The notes: generated from the sequence alone by a model not told the origin. A DNA stretch of 64,000 nucleotides from Flavobacteriales bacterium (GCA_018335925.1 JAGXRF010000064.1:123831-187830); one strand, 5' to 3'; positions 1-10,258 are shown, counted from the first letter of the stretch. A program made the numbers and translations.

Positions 1-1
1 G

Positions 2-292
2 CTTTTTGTTGGGTGGTATTCGCACCATCATGAGGTGAGTAACAACTATAATCCTTTGGTAGTAAATCCGATACTAATCGGAATATCTTTGTTGTGGTTA
101 AGCAAAAATAAAATGGTGCTTTACGCAGTGGTATCTTATTTTATACTATCACTTGTTTTTGTGATTTTACATTTTCAAAAGGACCACTTTTGGATCATGT
201 GTACCTTTTTGCTTTCCAATTGGTGGATACTATACCGACAATTTTTCCGAAATAATGATTTATTGTCCTTTGTAAAACAAAACAGTAGATAA
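2..292 (+). CDS. C-terminal part of a membrane protein, possibly DUF4105/Lnb-like (5' end outside window)
   Basis: The reading frame is open from base 2 and ends in TAA at 290-292, giving 96 residues; the true start lies left of the window. The visible part has about three hydrophobic segments separated by short polar turns, so it is the membrane-embedded C-terminus of a larger protein. The segment HHHEVSNNYNPLVVNP resembles the H...NN.N.L..NP pattern I associate with the C-terminus of flavobacterial DUF4105 (Lnb N-terminal periplasmic domain) proteins; this is recall, not a search. Its stop overlaps the convergent sugar-transferase gene by 33 bp. A fragment of some other polytopic protein is the alternative. 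Confidence 0.5.
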   Translation, partial: LFVGWYSHHHEVSNNYNPLVVNPILIGISLLWLSKNKMVLYAVVSYFILSLVFVILHFQKDHFWIMCTFLLSNWWILYRQFFRNNDLLSFVKQNSR

Positions 293-1654
293 AGTTTTTA
301 TCAAGATATTGATATCTAAAAACACGTTGCGATGTTTGATGTAAAACAAGTCGTATTGCAGTTTGATCAAACTATCTTCTAGAGAATCTCCATAGGAATA
401 GTTTACCTGAGCCCATCCGGTTAGTCCTGGTTTAATGATATGTCTGGTTTCATAAAAAGGCATGGTGTTGGCTATTTGCTCAACAAAAATAGGTCGTTCT
501 GGTCTTGGACCAATCAACGACATATCGTTGATTAAAATATTCCAAAACTGAGGCAATTCATCTAACCTGCTTTTTCTTAAAAACTTTCCAAATTTGGTCA
601 CCCTATAATCATTTTTAGCAGCAAAAACAGCACCGTCTTTTTCAGCATCTTTTACCATAGTTCGGAATTTAAAAATGGTAAATGATTGCCCGTTTTTTCC
701 TACTCTTTCTTGAGCATAAAATAAAGGTCCTTTGTTACCAAGTAAATTTCCAATTAAAATAATTGGAAGTATTAATAACATCAAAAGCAAACCTAAAATA
801 GAGGCTAAAACATCTACAAATCGAATAAACAACAAATACAATTGGTTTTGATTGCTTCTGCTAAAAGGGAAATATTTGTAAAAATCTTTGTTTAAATAAT
901 GTACTGGAATTCGCTGCACCATATCTTCATACAATTGGGTGTACTCTCTAATGATAATTCCTTTTTCAAGATATTTGATTAAATAATGGTATAAATCTGC
1001 TGAAATAAATTCAGTTTTCTGGCTGGCAATTACAATTTCAGATAAGTAATTTTTAGTTACAAACTGATCTAAATCAGATAGAGAAATCCAAGGATACTTT
1101 TTTAAATCTTCAAGGTCTAACTCGTATTTATCTGTATGTAAATAAGCTACTATATGGAAGTGAGGATCTACTTTTTGGATGTCTTTTGTTAACTGCTCTG
1201 CTTGATCGGTATCACAAACCAACAATACTTTTTTAACAAAACGTTGAGAAGCCAAGAATTTAACATAAAAAATCCTCCAAAGTAACAAACCAAATAAAAT
1301 AGAAAAATAAAAAATGACTATTTGCATCCGATTATTTGGCAATGATGGGGTTAAAATTGGTGTAAGTAAATACACCAAAACGGTAAATGAAGTAGTTAAA
1401 ATGATACTTTTGGTAGCTTGAAATTGATTGCTGGCAATTGGCAAATGATAAGCTTGAAAAACAGTTCCGAATAACATCAAATAAAATCCAAGTACAAATA
1501 CCCACCAAAAACTTTGACCACTAACTTGAAAATATTCGAACTTTAAAAAATTACTTACGAAGTGAAGGGTAAAATATACAAACAGCAAATCAAAGGCACG
1601 AAGTAAAACTTTTCGTTCTGAAATTTCGAAGTGTATGTTTTTTTTGGACTTCAC
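260..1654 (-). CDS. Exopolysaccharide polyprenyl-phosphate sugar phosphotransferase (WcaJ/WbaP type)
   Basis: 464 residues. It should start polysaccharide synthesis by moving a sugar-1-phosphate from a UDP-sugar to undecaprenyl phosphate at the inner membrane. Four hydrophobic segments occupy roughly residues 15-130. A soluble nucleotide-binding-like domain follows (about 135-250), then a long hydrophobic segment (about 275-305) and the bacterial sugar-transferase catalytic domain. Catalytic-domain hallmarks are the DE pair in SRLDELPQFWN (D365-E366), SLIGPRPE, and KPGLTGWAQV from K408. It is the last gene of a leftward operon after three glycosyltransferases, 23 bp behind the nearest. The family and initiating role are clear; the sugar transferred cannot be read from the sequence. 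Confidence 0.93.
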   Translation of the reverse strand: MKSKKNIHFEISERKVLLRAFDLLFVYFTLHFVSNFLKFEYFQVSGQSFWWVFVLGFYLMLFGTVFQAYHLPIASNQFQATKSIILTTSFTVLVYLLTPILTPSLPNNRMQIVIFYFSILFGLLLWRIFYVKFLASQRFVKKVLLVCDTDQAEQLTKDIQKVDPHFHIVAYLHTDKYELDLEDLKKYPWISLSDLDQFVTKNYLSEIVIASQKTEFISADLYHYLIKYLEKGIIIREYTQLYEDMVQRIPVHYLNKDFYKYFPFSRSNQNQLYLLFIRFVDVLASILGLLLMLLILPIILIGNLLGNKGPLFYAQERVGKNGQSFTIFKFRTMVKDAEKDGAVFAAKNDYRVTKFGKFLRKSRLDELPQFWNILINDMSLIGPRPERPIFVEQIANTMPFYETRHIIKPGLTGWAQVNYSYGDSLEDSLIKLQYDLFYIKHRNVFLDINILIKTLSTVLFYKGQ

Positions 1655-1677
1655 TTTTTTTGTACTAATTTATAAAA

Positions 1678-2691
1678 TTAATCTTTGATAAGGTCTATCC
1701 AAAGATGTTTAACTTCATTCCAATCCATTGTTTCTGCTAAATTTCTTGCATTATATACCATCGTTATAGTTTTATCGGGATTATCAATAAATTCAACGAT
1801 AGCTTTTACAAATTCAATTACTTGATTTGGTAAAACTAATTTGACATGCTTATGATTTTCCACCATAAACGGAATTCCACCAACATTTGTAGAAACAATT
1901 GGCATTCCCAGTGCCATTGCTTCAATCAATGTAATTGGCGTATTGTCAATAGAAGTTGTATTGATAAAAACATCATGCGTTTTAGCCAAAGCACACCATT
2001 CTTGTTTAGATAATCTTCCGGTAAAAACTACTTCAACATTATTCTCAGTTGCATATTGCTTTAAAGAGGCAATCGTTACATCCTTTTCAGGACCTACCAT
2101 AGTTAATGTTGCCTCAGGATAAACTTTTTTTAATTCAACCAAAACATCTATTGCCATTTTGGGTTGGTAAATTGCTGCCATAGATCGTACCCAAAGTAAA
2201 TTGGGTGAAAAATTTTCTTTCTTTAAAAAACTATAATTCTGAATAAAAATGTTATTAGGAATAACTATGGTTTTCTGGAACCCATGCTGACAAAAGAGAT
2301 GCTGTAAAAAGTAGGAAGGTGCTACATTACAACAACTGTTTCTAAATATCAATTTTGACAAAAACGGACTATGGTTTAATCTGTTCTCCAATTTACCTCC
2401 ATGTAAGTATGATACATATTTTTTGTTTAAAAGCCTACAAAACTGACTTACAAGGAGTGCATACCAAAAAGCCTTGGTGCTGTATGTATCTATCATAACC
2501 ACATCTACTTTTTTCCGATAGATAAAGACTAAATAAATCATGTGCAGAAATCTCAAACCTATGTTTTTAAAAGAAGAACCTGCATAAATTTTAAATCCTT
2601 CTTTTTGCAACAACGGAGTTAGCGTATCCACGGAGGTTGGTGAATACCCATGTTTGGTGAGTTGATTGCCAATGTATAGGATTGATTTCAT
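1678..2691 (-). CDS. Glycosyltransferase, GT4-like (GT-B fold)
   Basis: 337 residues with no signal peptide, expected to be cytoplasmic or membrane-associated. The C-terminal lobe carries the nucleotide-sugar binding signature: VVFTGRLSK at about 221 and NTPITLIEAMALGMPIVSTN, with the conserved glutamate E257 and the VGG turn. In the usual E-x7-E motif the first glutamate is replaced by D249. It sits 6 bp downstream of another glycosyltransferase and 23 bp upstream of the sugar transferase, all on the minus strand, so it probably adds one residue to the repeat unit begun by that enzyme. Donor, acceptor and linkage are unknown. Confidence 0.88.
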   Translation of the reverse strand: MKSILYIGNQLTKHGYSPTSVDTLTPLLQKEGFKIYAGSSFKNIGLRFLHMIYLVFIYRKKVDVVMIDTYSTKAFWYALLVSQFCRLLNKKYVSYLHGGKLENRLNHSPFLSKLIFRNSCCNVAPSYFLQHLFCQHGFQKTIVIPNNIFIQNYSFLKKENFSPNLLWVRSMAAIYQPKMAIDVLVELKKVYPEATLTMVGPEKDVTIASLKQYATENNVEVVFTGRLSKQEWCALAKTHDVFINTTSIDNTPITLIEAMALGMPIVSTNVGGIPFMVENHKHVKLVLPNQVIEFVKAIVEFIDNPDKTITMVYNARNLAETMDWNEVKHLWIDLIKD

Positions 2692-2697
2692 AAAATC

Positions 2698-3789
2698 TTA
2701 TACTTCTAAAAACGAAAAATACCTTTCATAAAATCCAATCTCTGAAAATTCTTTTTCAACATGCTCTTTAATCGTTTTTCCAAAATGAGCTCTTAATTCT
2801 TCATTTTCAATTAATTGTACTAACTTTTCATAAAAACCAATCTCATCATTTGACTTAACTAAAAACCCATTAACTTGATCTTTAACTACCAAGGATACAT
2901 CTCCAACATCAGTTGCTAAAATAGGCAATTCATTATTTGCATATTCTAAAACTACTAAAGGTAAACCTTCAGAAATTGAAGATAAAATGCTAATATTTAC
3001 TTGTTTCATGATATCTGATATGTTAAAAGCATCGTGATAAAAAAACACATTTGCAATTTCTCTGCTTTCTACAAAATTCTTCAAATGTATCATGTAATCA
3101 TCCTCAAATGATTTCCCGACGAGATGAAAAGTCCAATCAGGAAAATGCTGTAACATTTTTTCAGCAACCTTTAAAATCAATTCGTGGTTTTTTTGCTTTC
3201 TGAAGTTTGCAACGCACAATATTCTTTTACCCTCTTTGCCATTTAATAATGGCATATTAAAATTTTTAGATGAGTTGGGCGATATTAGATTTGAAAAATT
3301 TGGTATCATTTGAATTTTTCGAACATACAATACAGATTTGTTCCATTGTAATAAATGTTGATTTACCACTATAACTTGATGCACAAATCGAATCAAAAAA
3401 AATAAAAGGATTTTTGGCCTTTGTTGTAATAATTCACTATTACCATAATGATCATGCCAAATAATTTTGATTTTTGAGAACCTTAATTTGCAAAGCACTG
3501 CAAAAAACAAAGAGGTGCCATGGGCATGAATGATATCTACTTGATTTTCTTTCAACCAAACCACTCCTTTTTTTAAGGCTTTAAAATCAAGAACTGAATT
3601 TCTATTTAAAAAAATGTAAGGAGTTTTATCTTCTACTAGTTGACGCAATCCTCCTTCTTCTCTGGTCACCATTAAACCCGAAAATTCAATTTCAGACGAC
3701 AATCCATTGGCTAAGTTCAATGCCATTCGCTCTGCACCTCCAGGATGTAAAGAATCTATCAATTGAACTATGCGTAAACTTTTTTTCAT
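2698..3789 (-). CDS. Glycosyltransferase, GT4-like (GT-B fold)
   Basis: 363 residues. The N-terminus RIVQLIDSLHPGGAERMALNL is the classic GT4 acceptor-lobe start (PGGAER motif). IIHAHG near residue 87 is another family hallmark. The C-lobe has the complete E-x7-E motif in SEGLPLVVLEYANNELPI followed by TDVGD. It should transfer a sugar from a nucleotide donor with retention. Its start overlaps the stop of the preceding glycosyltransferase by 4 nt, a sign of translational coupling. Substrate specificity cannot be deduced. Confidence 0.9.
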   Translation of the reverse strand: MKKSLRIVQLIDSLHPGGAERMALNLANGLSSEIEFSGLMVTREEGGLRQLVEDKTPYIFLNRNSVLDFKALKKGVVWLKENQVDIIHAHGTSLFFAVLCKLRFSKIKIIWHDHYGNSELLQQRPKILLFFLIRFVHQVIVVNQHLLQWNKSVLYVRKIQMIPNFSNLISPNSSKNFNMPLLNGKEGKRILCVANFRKQKNHELILKVAEKMLQHFPDWTFHLVGKSFEDDYMIHLKNFVESREIANVFFYHDAFNISDIMKQVNISILSSISEGLPLVVLEYANNELPILATDVGDVSLVVKDQVNGFLVKSNDEIGFYEKLVQLIENEELRAHFGKTIKEHVEKEFSEIGFYERYFSFLEV

Positions 3790-4904
3790 GAAATTGATAG
3801 AATTTTTTGAATTTCGGAAGTAAACTTCTCAAAGGTATATGCTCTGCTCCATCGCACCCCATTTTGTTGCATATGAGTTAATTTTTCTGGATCTTGTATT
3901 ACATGCAATAACTTGTTTACATCATTTTTTAAATCCACTTCTAGTAAAATTCCTCTTTCATTTTCCAACATTTGAGGTACACAAGAAACTGCTGTAGCAA
4001 TTGGAATACAACCCCAAAACATCGCTTCTGCAACTACTTTTGGCCAACCTTCACTTTTAGATGGTAATACCAAAAAGTGTGCATTCTGTAAAGCATCTTT
4101 TACCACTTCTTTATTTTGATTGCCATATAGCTTTACAAAGTTATGTAACATGTTTTGATTGATATAGGTTGAAATAACTCCTCGTTGATTGCCTTCCCCA
4201 TAAATATCAAGTTGTACTTTTATTCCGTTAAAGTGTAAACGTTCTACCAATTGAATGGCATATATAGGATTTTTTCCGGAAGTTAAACTTCCTATAAATA
4301 AAAATTTGACACACTTATTCCATTCTCTATGACGTATCTCTCTTTTATCGCTTTCAAAATAACTTGCTGTAAAAAAAGAAGTACAATTTGATGTAAAATC
4401 GCTCCACTCCCCATAAACCAAAATTTTAATGTTCTTTGACAAAAATGTATTTTTTAAAATACACTTTTGCCAGTGATAACTAATAGGTTGATTGGAATTG
4501 GGATCCCAATTACCAGCATATTTTACAGTTTTTGGGATTTTAGAAAAAAGCATTTGCACTACAGCCCCTAAAAAACCCATGTTTCCTGGGCATCTTAAGT
4601 GAATATGATCTACTTTTTGAAAATTCTGAAACAAAATTTTTATAATTACAAAAATACTCACTAGGCTTTTGCCTATTTGTCGGATGTTTTTTACATGTAA
4701 GCTAGGAACAGAAATTAGCTTTAAATTAGAGTGTTCATAAGGTAAATCAATTGGAGAAACTTCTTTATCTCCTAATGGAGCAATTACCATAACCTCTTCA
4801 ACCAACGAAAACCATAAGTTCATTTCTTGTACATACGGACCATATGCAAAAAACTTTCCGTCACAAATTTTATGTTCTACATGTGTTACTACACAAAATC
4901 GCAT
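3786..4904 (-). CDS. Glycosyltransferase, GT4-like; first gene of the polysaccharide operon
   Basis: 372 residues. The C-terminal lobe is clearly GT4: FLFIGSLTSGKNPIYAIQL (start of the second Rossmann lobe), LDIYGEG, and the E-x7-E element in SEGWPKVVAEAMFWGCIP. The N-lobe is more divergent and has no PGGAER motif. It is the promoter-proximal gene of a compact four-gene leftward operon that ends with the initiating sugar transferase. A 127-bp divergent spacer separates it from the next rightward gene. No Wzx flippase or Wzy polymerase is visible in the window, so export must be encoded elsewhere or the product is a short glycan. Confidence 0.88.
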   Translation of the reverse strand: MRFCVVTHVEHKICDGKFFAYGPYVQEMNLWFSLVEEVMVIAPLGDKEVSPIDLPYEHSNLKLISVPSLHVKNIRQIGKSLVSIFVIIKILFQNFQKVDHIHLRCPGNMGFLGAVVQMLFSKIPKTVKYAGNWDPNSNQPISYHWQKCILKNTFLSKNIKILVYGEWSDFTSNCTSFFTASYFESDKREIRHREWNKCVKFLFIGSLTSGKNPIYAIQLVERLHFNGIKVQLDIYGEGNQRGVISTYINQNMLHNFVKLYGNQNKEVVKDALQNAHFLVLPSKSEGWPKVVAEAMFWGCIPIATAVSCVPQMLENERGILLEVDLKNDVNKLLHVIQDPEKLTHMQQNGVRWSRAYTFEKFTSEIQKILSIS

Positions 4905-4955
4905 GTACTTAATTTTATAACATTATGAAGCGAAATTACACTAATTATTAAAAAA

Positions 4956-4987
4956 TTTGGCTGTAAGATGCAAAACATTTATATTCG
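4956..4987 (+). promoter_or_regulatory. Bacteroidota-type promoter for the small secreted protein gene
   Basis: TTTG at 4956-4959, a 20-nt spacer, then TATATTCG at 4980-4987, one mismatch from the TAnnTTTG -7 consensus. The predicted transcript would have a leader of about 38 nt before the ATG at 5032. Confidence 0.5.
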
Positions 4988-5031
4988 CTTTTACATAATT
5001 ATAAACTAATCATATCTAATAATAAAGTAAC

Positions 5032-5367
5032 ATGAAAAAATTATTCTACTTGTGTTTATTGACCTTTGGTTTTGCTGTAACTACGCAGGCACAAACCAAA
5101 AAAACTACTGAAAAAATTAATCCTGAACAACAAGCTACAACAGATGTAAGTGATATTATAAAATTAATTTCTGTTGAAGAATGGTTGGTGGAAGACATCA
5201 AAACTTTACAAGTAATGCGTTACCAAGCAATTAATGATGCTCCTGAAGAAAGTACCAAATCAGAAATTAAAAAAAGATTTTCTGACAAATTAAAAGGTGC
5301 TTTTAATGAAGAGCAATTAAACAAGCTTAATACAAATCCTGCTTTATACAAAAGGTTGTTTGAATAA
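5032..5367 (+). CDS. Small secreted protein of unknown function
   Basis: 111 residues. The first 21 residues (MKKLFYLCLLTFGFAVTTQA) form a standard signal peptide with an AQA-like cleavage site, so the mature protein is about 90 residues and periplasmic or secreted. The mature part is charged and helical-looking, with FNEEQLNKLN near the C-terminus recalling the LTxxQ-type helices of Spy-like proteins, though too weakly for assignment. It is a single gene between divergent glycosyltransferases and convergent gltA, with its own promoter and a shared terminator. I do not recognise the family. Confidence 0.75.
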   Translation: MKKLFYLCLLTFGFAVTTQAQTKKTTEKINPEQQATTDVSDIIKLISVEEWLVEDIKTLQVMRYQAINDAPEESTKSEIKKRFSDKLKGAFNEEQLNKLNTNPALYKRLFE

Positions 5368-5370
5368 ACT

Positions 5371-5405
5371 AAAAAAAAATCTCGGAAATTCCGAGATTTT
5401 TTTTA
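5371..5405. terminator. Bidirectional rho-independent terminator (small secreted gene / gltA)
   Basis: AAAATCTCGG (5376-5385) pairs with CCGAGATTTT (5391-5400) around the loop AAATT. It is flanked by A-runs and T-runs on both sides, so it can end both convergent genes. Confidence 0.88.
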
Positions 5406-6689
5406 TTATCTTTTGTCCATAGTAACAAAAGGTCTTGCAGGTGAACCTACATACAACTGACGTGGTCTTCCGATTGGTTCTTTGTTTACTCTCATTTCTT
5501 TCCACTGAGCAATCCAACCTGGTAACCTACCAATTGCAAATAACACAGTAAACATTTCGGTAGGAATTCCTAATGCTCGGTAAATGATTCCGGAATAAAA
5601 ATCAACGTTAGGATATAAATTTCTTGCTTTGAAATATTCATCTTCCAAAGCTACTTTTTCTAATTGTTTGGCAATATCTAACAATGGGTCTTGTATTCCT
5701 AAAGAGCTTAAAACATCATCTGCAGCTTTTTTAATGATAGTGGCTCTTGGATCAAAGTTTTTATACACTCTGTGACCAAAGCCCATCAAACGGAATGGAT
5801 CATCTTTGTCTTTTGCTTTTAAAACGTATTTGGCAACATCCCCTCCGTTGTTGTGAATTTCTTCTAACATTTCTAACACTGCTTGGTTGGCACCACCATG
5901 TAATGGACCCCAAAGTGCAGAAACTCCAGCAGAAATTGATGCAAACAAACCTGCATGTGAGGAACCAACAATTCTTACAGTTGAAGTAGAACAGTTTTGC
6001 TCATGGTCTGCATGTAAAATAAATAATTTATCTAATGCAGCTACAATTTTTGGATCAACGGTGTACTTTGATGTTGGCAACTCAAACATTAAATGCATAA
6101 AGTTTTCTACGTATCCTTTAGAGTTATCGTAATAACTCATCGGATAACCTTGCATTTTACGGTAAGTCCAGGTTGCAATTACCAAAAACTTAGCCATGGT
6201 TTTACAAACTGCTTGATACATTTGTTCCTCGTTATGCGGATTAACCGACTTAGGATTGAATGCTGTTAAAGCAGAGGTTAACGAAGCCAACACTCCCATT
6301 GGGTGTGCTGTTTTTGGAAAACCATCAAGGATATTTTTCATTTCCTCGTGGATAAGGGTGTATTGACGGATGTCGTTTTCGAATTTTTCTAAGGTTGCTT
6401 TGTTTGGCAATTCACCAAAAATCAGCAAATAAGATACTTCTAAAAAGTTTGCTTTTTCAGCCAAGTCTTCAATGGCATATCCTCGATATCTCAAAATTCC
6501 CTCTTCACCATCTAAAAAGGTAATTTCACTTTTGCAGGCTCCTGAGTTTTTGTACCCCGGATCTAAGGTAATGGCTCCTGTTAATGCTCTGAGCTTATCA
6601 ATATCAATGGCCACTTCATTTTCTGAACCTCTTAAAACCGGTAATTCAATTTCCTTTCCATCTAATTTCAATATGGCAATATCACTCAT
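5406..6689 (-). CDS. gltA: Citrate synthase (type II)
   Basis: 427 residues, the length of the hexameric Gram-negative citrate synthases. It condenses acetyl-CoA and oxaloacetate to citrate in the cytoplasm, the entry step of the TCA cycle. The catalytic His-His-Asp set is visible: GPLHGGANQAV, MGFGHRVYKNFDP and VDFYSGIIYRA. DPGYKNSGACKSEITFLDG near the N-terminus is typical of type II. It is transcribed alone, leftward, ending at the shared terminator. A 416-bp gene-free stretch lies upstream. Confidence 0.97.
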   Translation of the reverse strand: MSDIAILKLDGKEIELPVLRGSENEVAIDIDKLRALTGAITLDPGYKNSGACKSEITFLDGEEGILRYRGYAIEDLAEKANFLEVSYLLIFGELPNKATLEKFENDIRQYTLIHEEMKNILDGFPKTAHPMGVLASLTSALTAFNPKSVNPHNEEQMYQAVCKTMAKFLVIATWTYRKMQGYPMSYYDNSKGYVENFMHLMFELPTSKYTVDPKIVAALDKLFILHADHEQNCSTSTVRIVGSSHAGLFASISAGVSALWGPLHGGANQAVLEMLEEIHNNGGDVAKYVLKAKDKDDPFRLMGFGHRVYKNFDPRATIIKKAADDVLSSLGIQDPLLDIAKQLEKVALEDEYFKARNLYPNVDFYSGIIYRALGIPTEMFTVLFAIGRLPGWIAQWKEMRVNKEPIGRPRQLYVGSPARPFVTMDKR

Positions 6690-7105
6690 TTTGTAGGATT
6701 TTTATTGTTATTAAATAATTGTTGCTAATTTACGACAAATGGGATGATTGTTAAAATTTAATATCAATCGTTTTCGTTAAATTTACATTAAAATTGCAAG
6801 ATTGGTATATGTGAGGGTTGGTGAATAGCTGTTAGCTATTTGTATTTAGTAAATTTAAAATTGAAATTGATTTATTCATTGACATTGACATTGCAAAAGG
6901 GATTGCAGTGGAAACTAAGCCAAAGCAAACATACTAGAATTGGATGGTTCCAAAAAGCGACCTACGGAAGCTATTTTGGAGCTTACCAATTGTTTTGTTT
7001 GCATGGTGTGTTGTAACGAAAAGCCCGGTTACGAAGTAATTTGCCATAAAAAAACCCTTTCAAATACAAGACCTGAAAGGGTTAACTGTTGAAAATAGCT
7101 AGTTA
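6690..7105. other. 416-bp gene-free stretch between gltA and eno
   Basis: No convincing gene was found. It contains the gltA 5' region, a perfect 7-bp inverted repeat AATAGCT-GTT-AGCTATT (6824-6840), a short ATTGAC direct repeat near 6883-6899, and the eno terminator at 7047-7083. A 29-codon frame on the minus strand (6915-7004) and an open stretch with no start on the plus strand cross the middle; neither looks like a real gene. It may be a decayed gene remnant. Confidence 0.5.
7047..7083 (-). terminator. Rho-independent terminator of eno
   Basis: AACCCTTTCA (7053-7062) pairs with TGAAAGGGTT (7074-7083). Read on the minus strand, the stem is followed by a run of Ts (plus-strand A-run at 7047-7054). 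It lies just past the eno stop. Confidence 0.87.
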
Positions 7106-8431
<1,326 letters not shown>

Positions 8432-8435
8432 CTAA

Positions 8436-8463
8436 CAAATTTACAAAATTGTGCCCGCACAAA
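8436..8463 (-). promoter_or_regulatory. Bacteroidota-type promoter of eno
   Basis: On the minus strand: TTTG (plus 8460-8463), a 16-nt spacer, then TAAATTTG (plus 8436-8443), a perfect TAnnTTTG. The spacer is slightly shorter than the usual 17-23 nt. Confidence 0.55.
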
Positions 8464-8513
8464 TCGTAAATACGCAGAAACTTATGAACGCAAACGATTT
8501 CTAAAACCCACTT

Positions 8514-9629
8514 TTATGCCAACGCTTTTTTGTTTTCCATTCTTTGAATAAATTCATCAAATAAGTAAGAGGCATCGTGTGGCCCTGGACTTGCTTCTGG
8601 GTGGTATTGCACAGAAAAACAATCTTGGTTTTTCATTTGCATTCCTGCCACTGTTTGGTCGTTTAAATGTATGTGGGTAATTTCAAAGTCGGGATGTTTT
8701 TCTAAAGCTTCTCTGTTAACAGCAAATCCGTGATTTTGAGAAGTAATTTCGCCTTTTCCAGTTTTTAAATTCATGATAGGATGGTTGATCCCTCTATGAC
8801 CGTTAAACATTTTGTACGTAGGAATATCATTTGCCAAAGCAATGATTTGATGCCCTAAACAAATCCCGAAAACTGGTTTGCCTGAAGCAATCATTTGCTT
8901 GGCAGTTTGTTGCACCCCGGTTAAAGGATCTGGATCTCCAGGACCGTTAGACAGGAAATACCCATCTGGTTCAAAAGATTGCAGTGCTTCAAACGAAGCA
9001 TTATACGGAAACACTTTTACATAACAGTCGCGTTGTGCAAAATTTCGAAGGATATTTCTTTTGATGCCTAAATCTAAAGCTGCAATTTTATAGGTAGCTT
9101 CCGGATTTCCGAAATAATAAGGTTCCCTAACAGAAACTTTAGATGCCAACTCCAAACCTTTCATGTTTGGAGTTTTGGCTAATAGTTCTTTTAATTGCTC
9201 AATTGGAGTATCATCTGTACAAATTACAGCATTTTGAGCTCCATGATCGCGAATGTAAGCTACCAAAGCTCTGGTATCCACATCTGATATCGCAATCAAT
9301 TGATGCTTTTGTATATAATCCAATAAATTGCTTTCTGAGTCTGGTCGAGAATGTGTAAAGCTGAAGTTCTTTACTATCAAACCTGCAATCATGATTTGGT
9401 CAGCTTCTTTTTCTTCCCCATGCACTCCATAGTTTCCTATATGTGCATTGGTTGCCACCATAATTTGACCAAAATATGAAGGATCGGTAAAAATTTCTTG
9501 GTAACCGGTCATACCGGTATTAAAGCAAACTTCACCAAATGCTTTTCCTTCTAATCCAACAGACTTTCCATAAAAAATGGTACCATCTGCCAATAAAACT
9601 AATGCTTTTTTTCGGGTTTGATAATTCAT
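8514..9629 (-). CDS. carA: Carbamoyl-phosphate synthase small (glutaminase) subunit
   Basis: 371 residues. It releases ammonia from glutamine for carbamoyl phosphate synthesis, feeding pyrimidine and arginine synthesis together with CarB, which is not in this window. The N-terminal CarA domain includes GEVCFNTGMTGYQEIFTDPSY. The C-terminal class I amidotransferase domain has the nucleophile motif FGICLGHQIIA and the His-Glu pair in QYHPEASPGPHD. It lies just downstream of the ribosomal supercluster, but the rplQ terminator and its own -7 element suggest separate transcription. Confidence 0.97.
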   Translation of the reverse strand: MNYQTRKKALVLLADGTIFYGKSVGLEGKAFGEVCFNTGMTGYQEIFTDPSYFGQIMVATNAHIGNYGVHGEEKEADQIMIAGLIVKNFSFTHSRPDSESNLLDYIQKHQLIAISDVDTRALVAYIRDHGAQNAVICTDDTPIEQLKELLAKTPNMKGLELASKVSVREPYYFGNPEATYKIAALDLGIKRNILRNFAQRDCYVKVFPYNASFEALQSFEPDGYFLSNGPGDPDPLTGVQQTAKQMIASGKPVFGICLGHQIIALANDIPTYKMFNGHRGINHPIMNLKTGKGEITSQNHGFAVNREALEKHPDFEITHIHLNDQTVAGMQMKNQDCFSVQYHPEASPGPHDASYLFDEFIQRMENKKALA

Positions 9630-9652
9630 AAAATAGTTGAGTTGTTGTGTTG

Positions 9653-9660
9653 CAAATTTA
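9653..9660 (-). promoter_or_regulatory. -7 element (TAAATTTG) of the carA promoter
   Basis: TAAATTTG on the minus strand, 24 nt before the carA ATG, matches TAnnTTTG. The nearest upstream TTTG is 24 nt away, at the edge of acceptable spacing and inside the rplQ terminator, so the -33 part is uncertain. Confidence 0.4.
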
Positions 9661-9671
9661 GTGATTTCGTA

Positions 9672-9708
9672 ATAAAAAAAAGGACAAACTGTAAAGTCTG
9701 TCCTTTTT
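9672..9708 (-). terminator. Rho-independent terminator of the ribosomal supercluster (after rplQ)
   Basis: AAAAGGACA (9678-9686) pairs with TGTCCTTTT (9699-9707); an inner ACT-GTAA-AGT extends the stem. The T-run follows on the minus strand. This ends the str-S10-spc-alpha transcript. Confidence 0.85.
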
Positions 9709-9733
9709 AAATTATGTGAGAAGAATCGGCATC

Positions 9734-10258
9734 TTAAGCTTCAGCTTTGTCTTCATTAGATTCTTCAACAGCTGGTGCTTCGGCAACTGGAGTTTCTTCT
9801 ACAACAGGTGCTTCGGCAACAGGAGCAGTTTCTGCTTTTTTAGACTTACCTCTTCTGCTTCTACCTTTTTTCTCTTCTTTTTTACCACCATTGTACAATT
9901 CGTTGAAATCAACCAATTCAATCATGGCCATATCAGCATTGTCACCTAAACGGTTTCCTAATTTGATAATTCTTGTATATCCTCCCGGACGATCACCAAC
10001 TTTAGAAGCTACTTCTCTAAATAATTCAGTAACTGCATATTTATTTCTCAAGTAAGAGAAAACAATTCTACGATTGTGAGTAGAATCTTCTTTAGATTTG
10101 GTAACCAAAGGCTCTACATATTGTCTTAAAGCTTTAGCTTTAGCAACTGTAGTATTGATACGCTTGTGCTCAATTAAAGAACAAGCTAAGTTTGCTAACA
10201 TCAATTTACGATGTCCGCTTTTTCTACTTAAATGATTTATTTTTTTTCCGTGTCTCAT
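9734..10258 (-). CDS. rplQ: 50S ribosomal protein L17 with C-terminal extension
   Basis: 174 residues; the conserved L17 core ([20 protein letters not shown] start, [16 protein letters not shown]) ends near residue 125. The last 45-50 residues are a lysine/arginine patch followed by low-complexity Ala/Pro/Glu/Val ([13 protein letters not shown]), probably disordered. Longer L17 tails are common in Bacteroidota as I recall. L17 lies at the polypeptide exit-tunnel side of the large subunit. It is the last gene of the alpha operon, 38 bp after rpoA. Confidence 0.97.
   Translation of the reverse strand: MRHGKKINHLSRKSGHRKLMLANLACSLIEHKRINTTVAKAKALRQYVEPLVTKSKEDSTHNRRIVFSYLRNKYAVTELFREVASKVGDRPGGYTRIIKLGNRLGDNADMAMIELVDFNELYNGGKKEEKKGRSRRGKSKKAETAPVAEAPVVEETPVAEAPAVEESNEDKAEA

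Noticed and set aside
6915..7089. Short open frames in the gltA-eno gap (29 codons on the minus strand at 6915-7004; a Cys-rich plus-strand frame running to about 7089)
   Set aside because: Neither has a good start context or recognisable similarity, and the plus-strand frame runs through the eno terminator.
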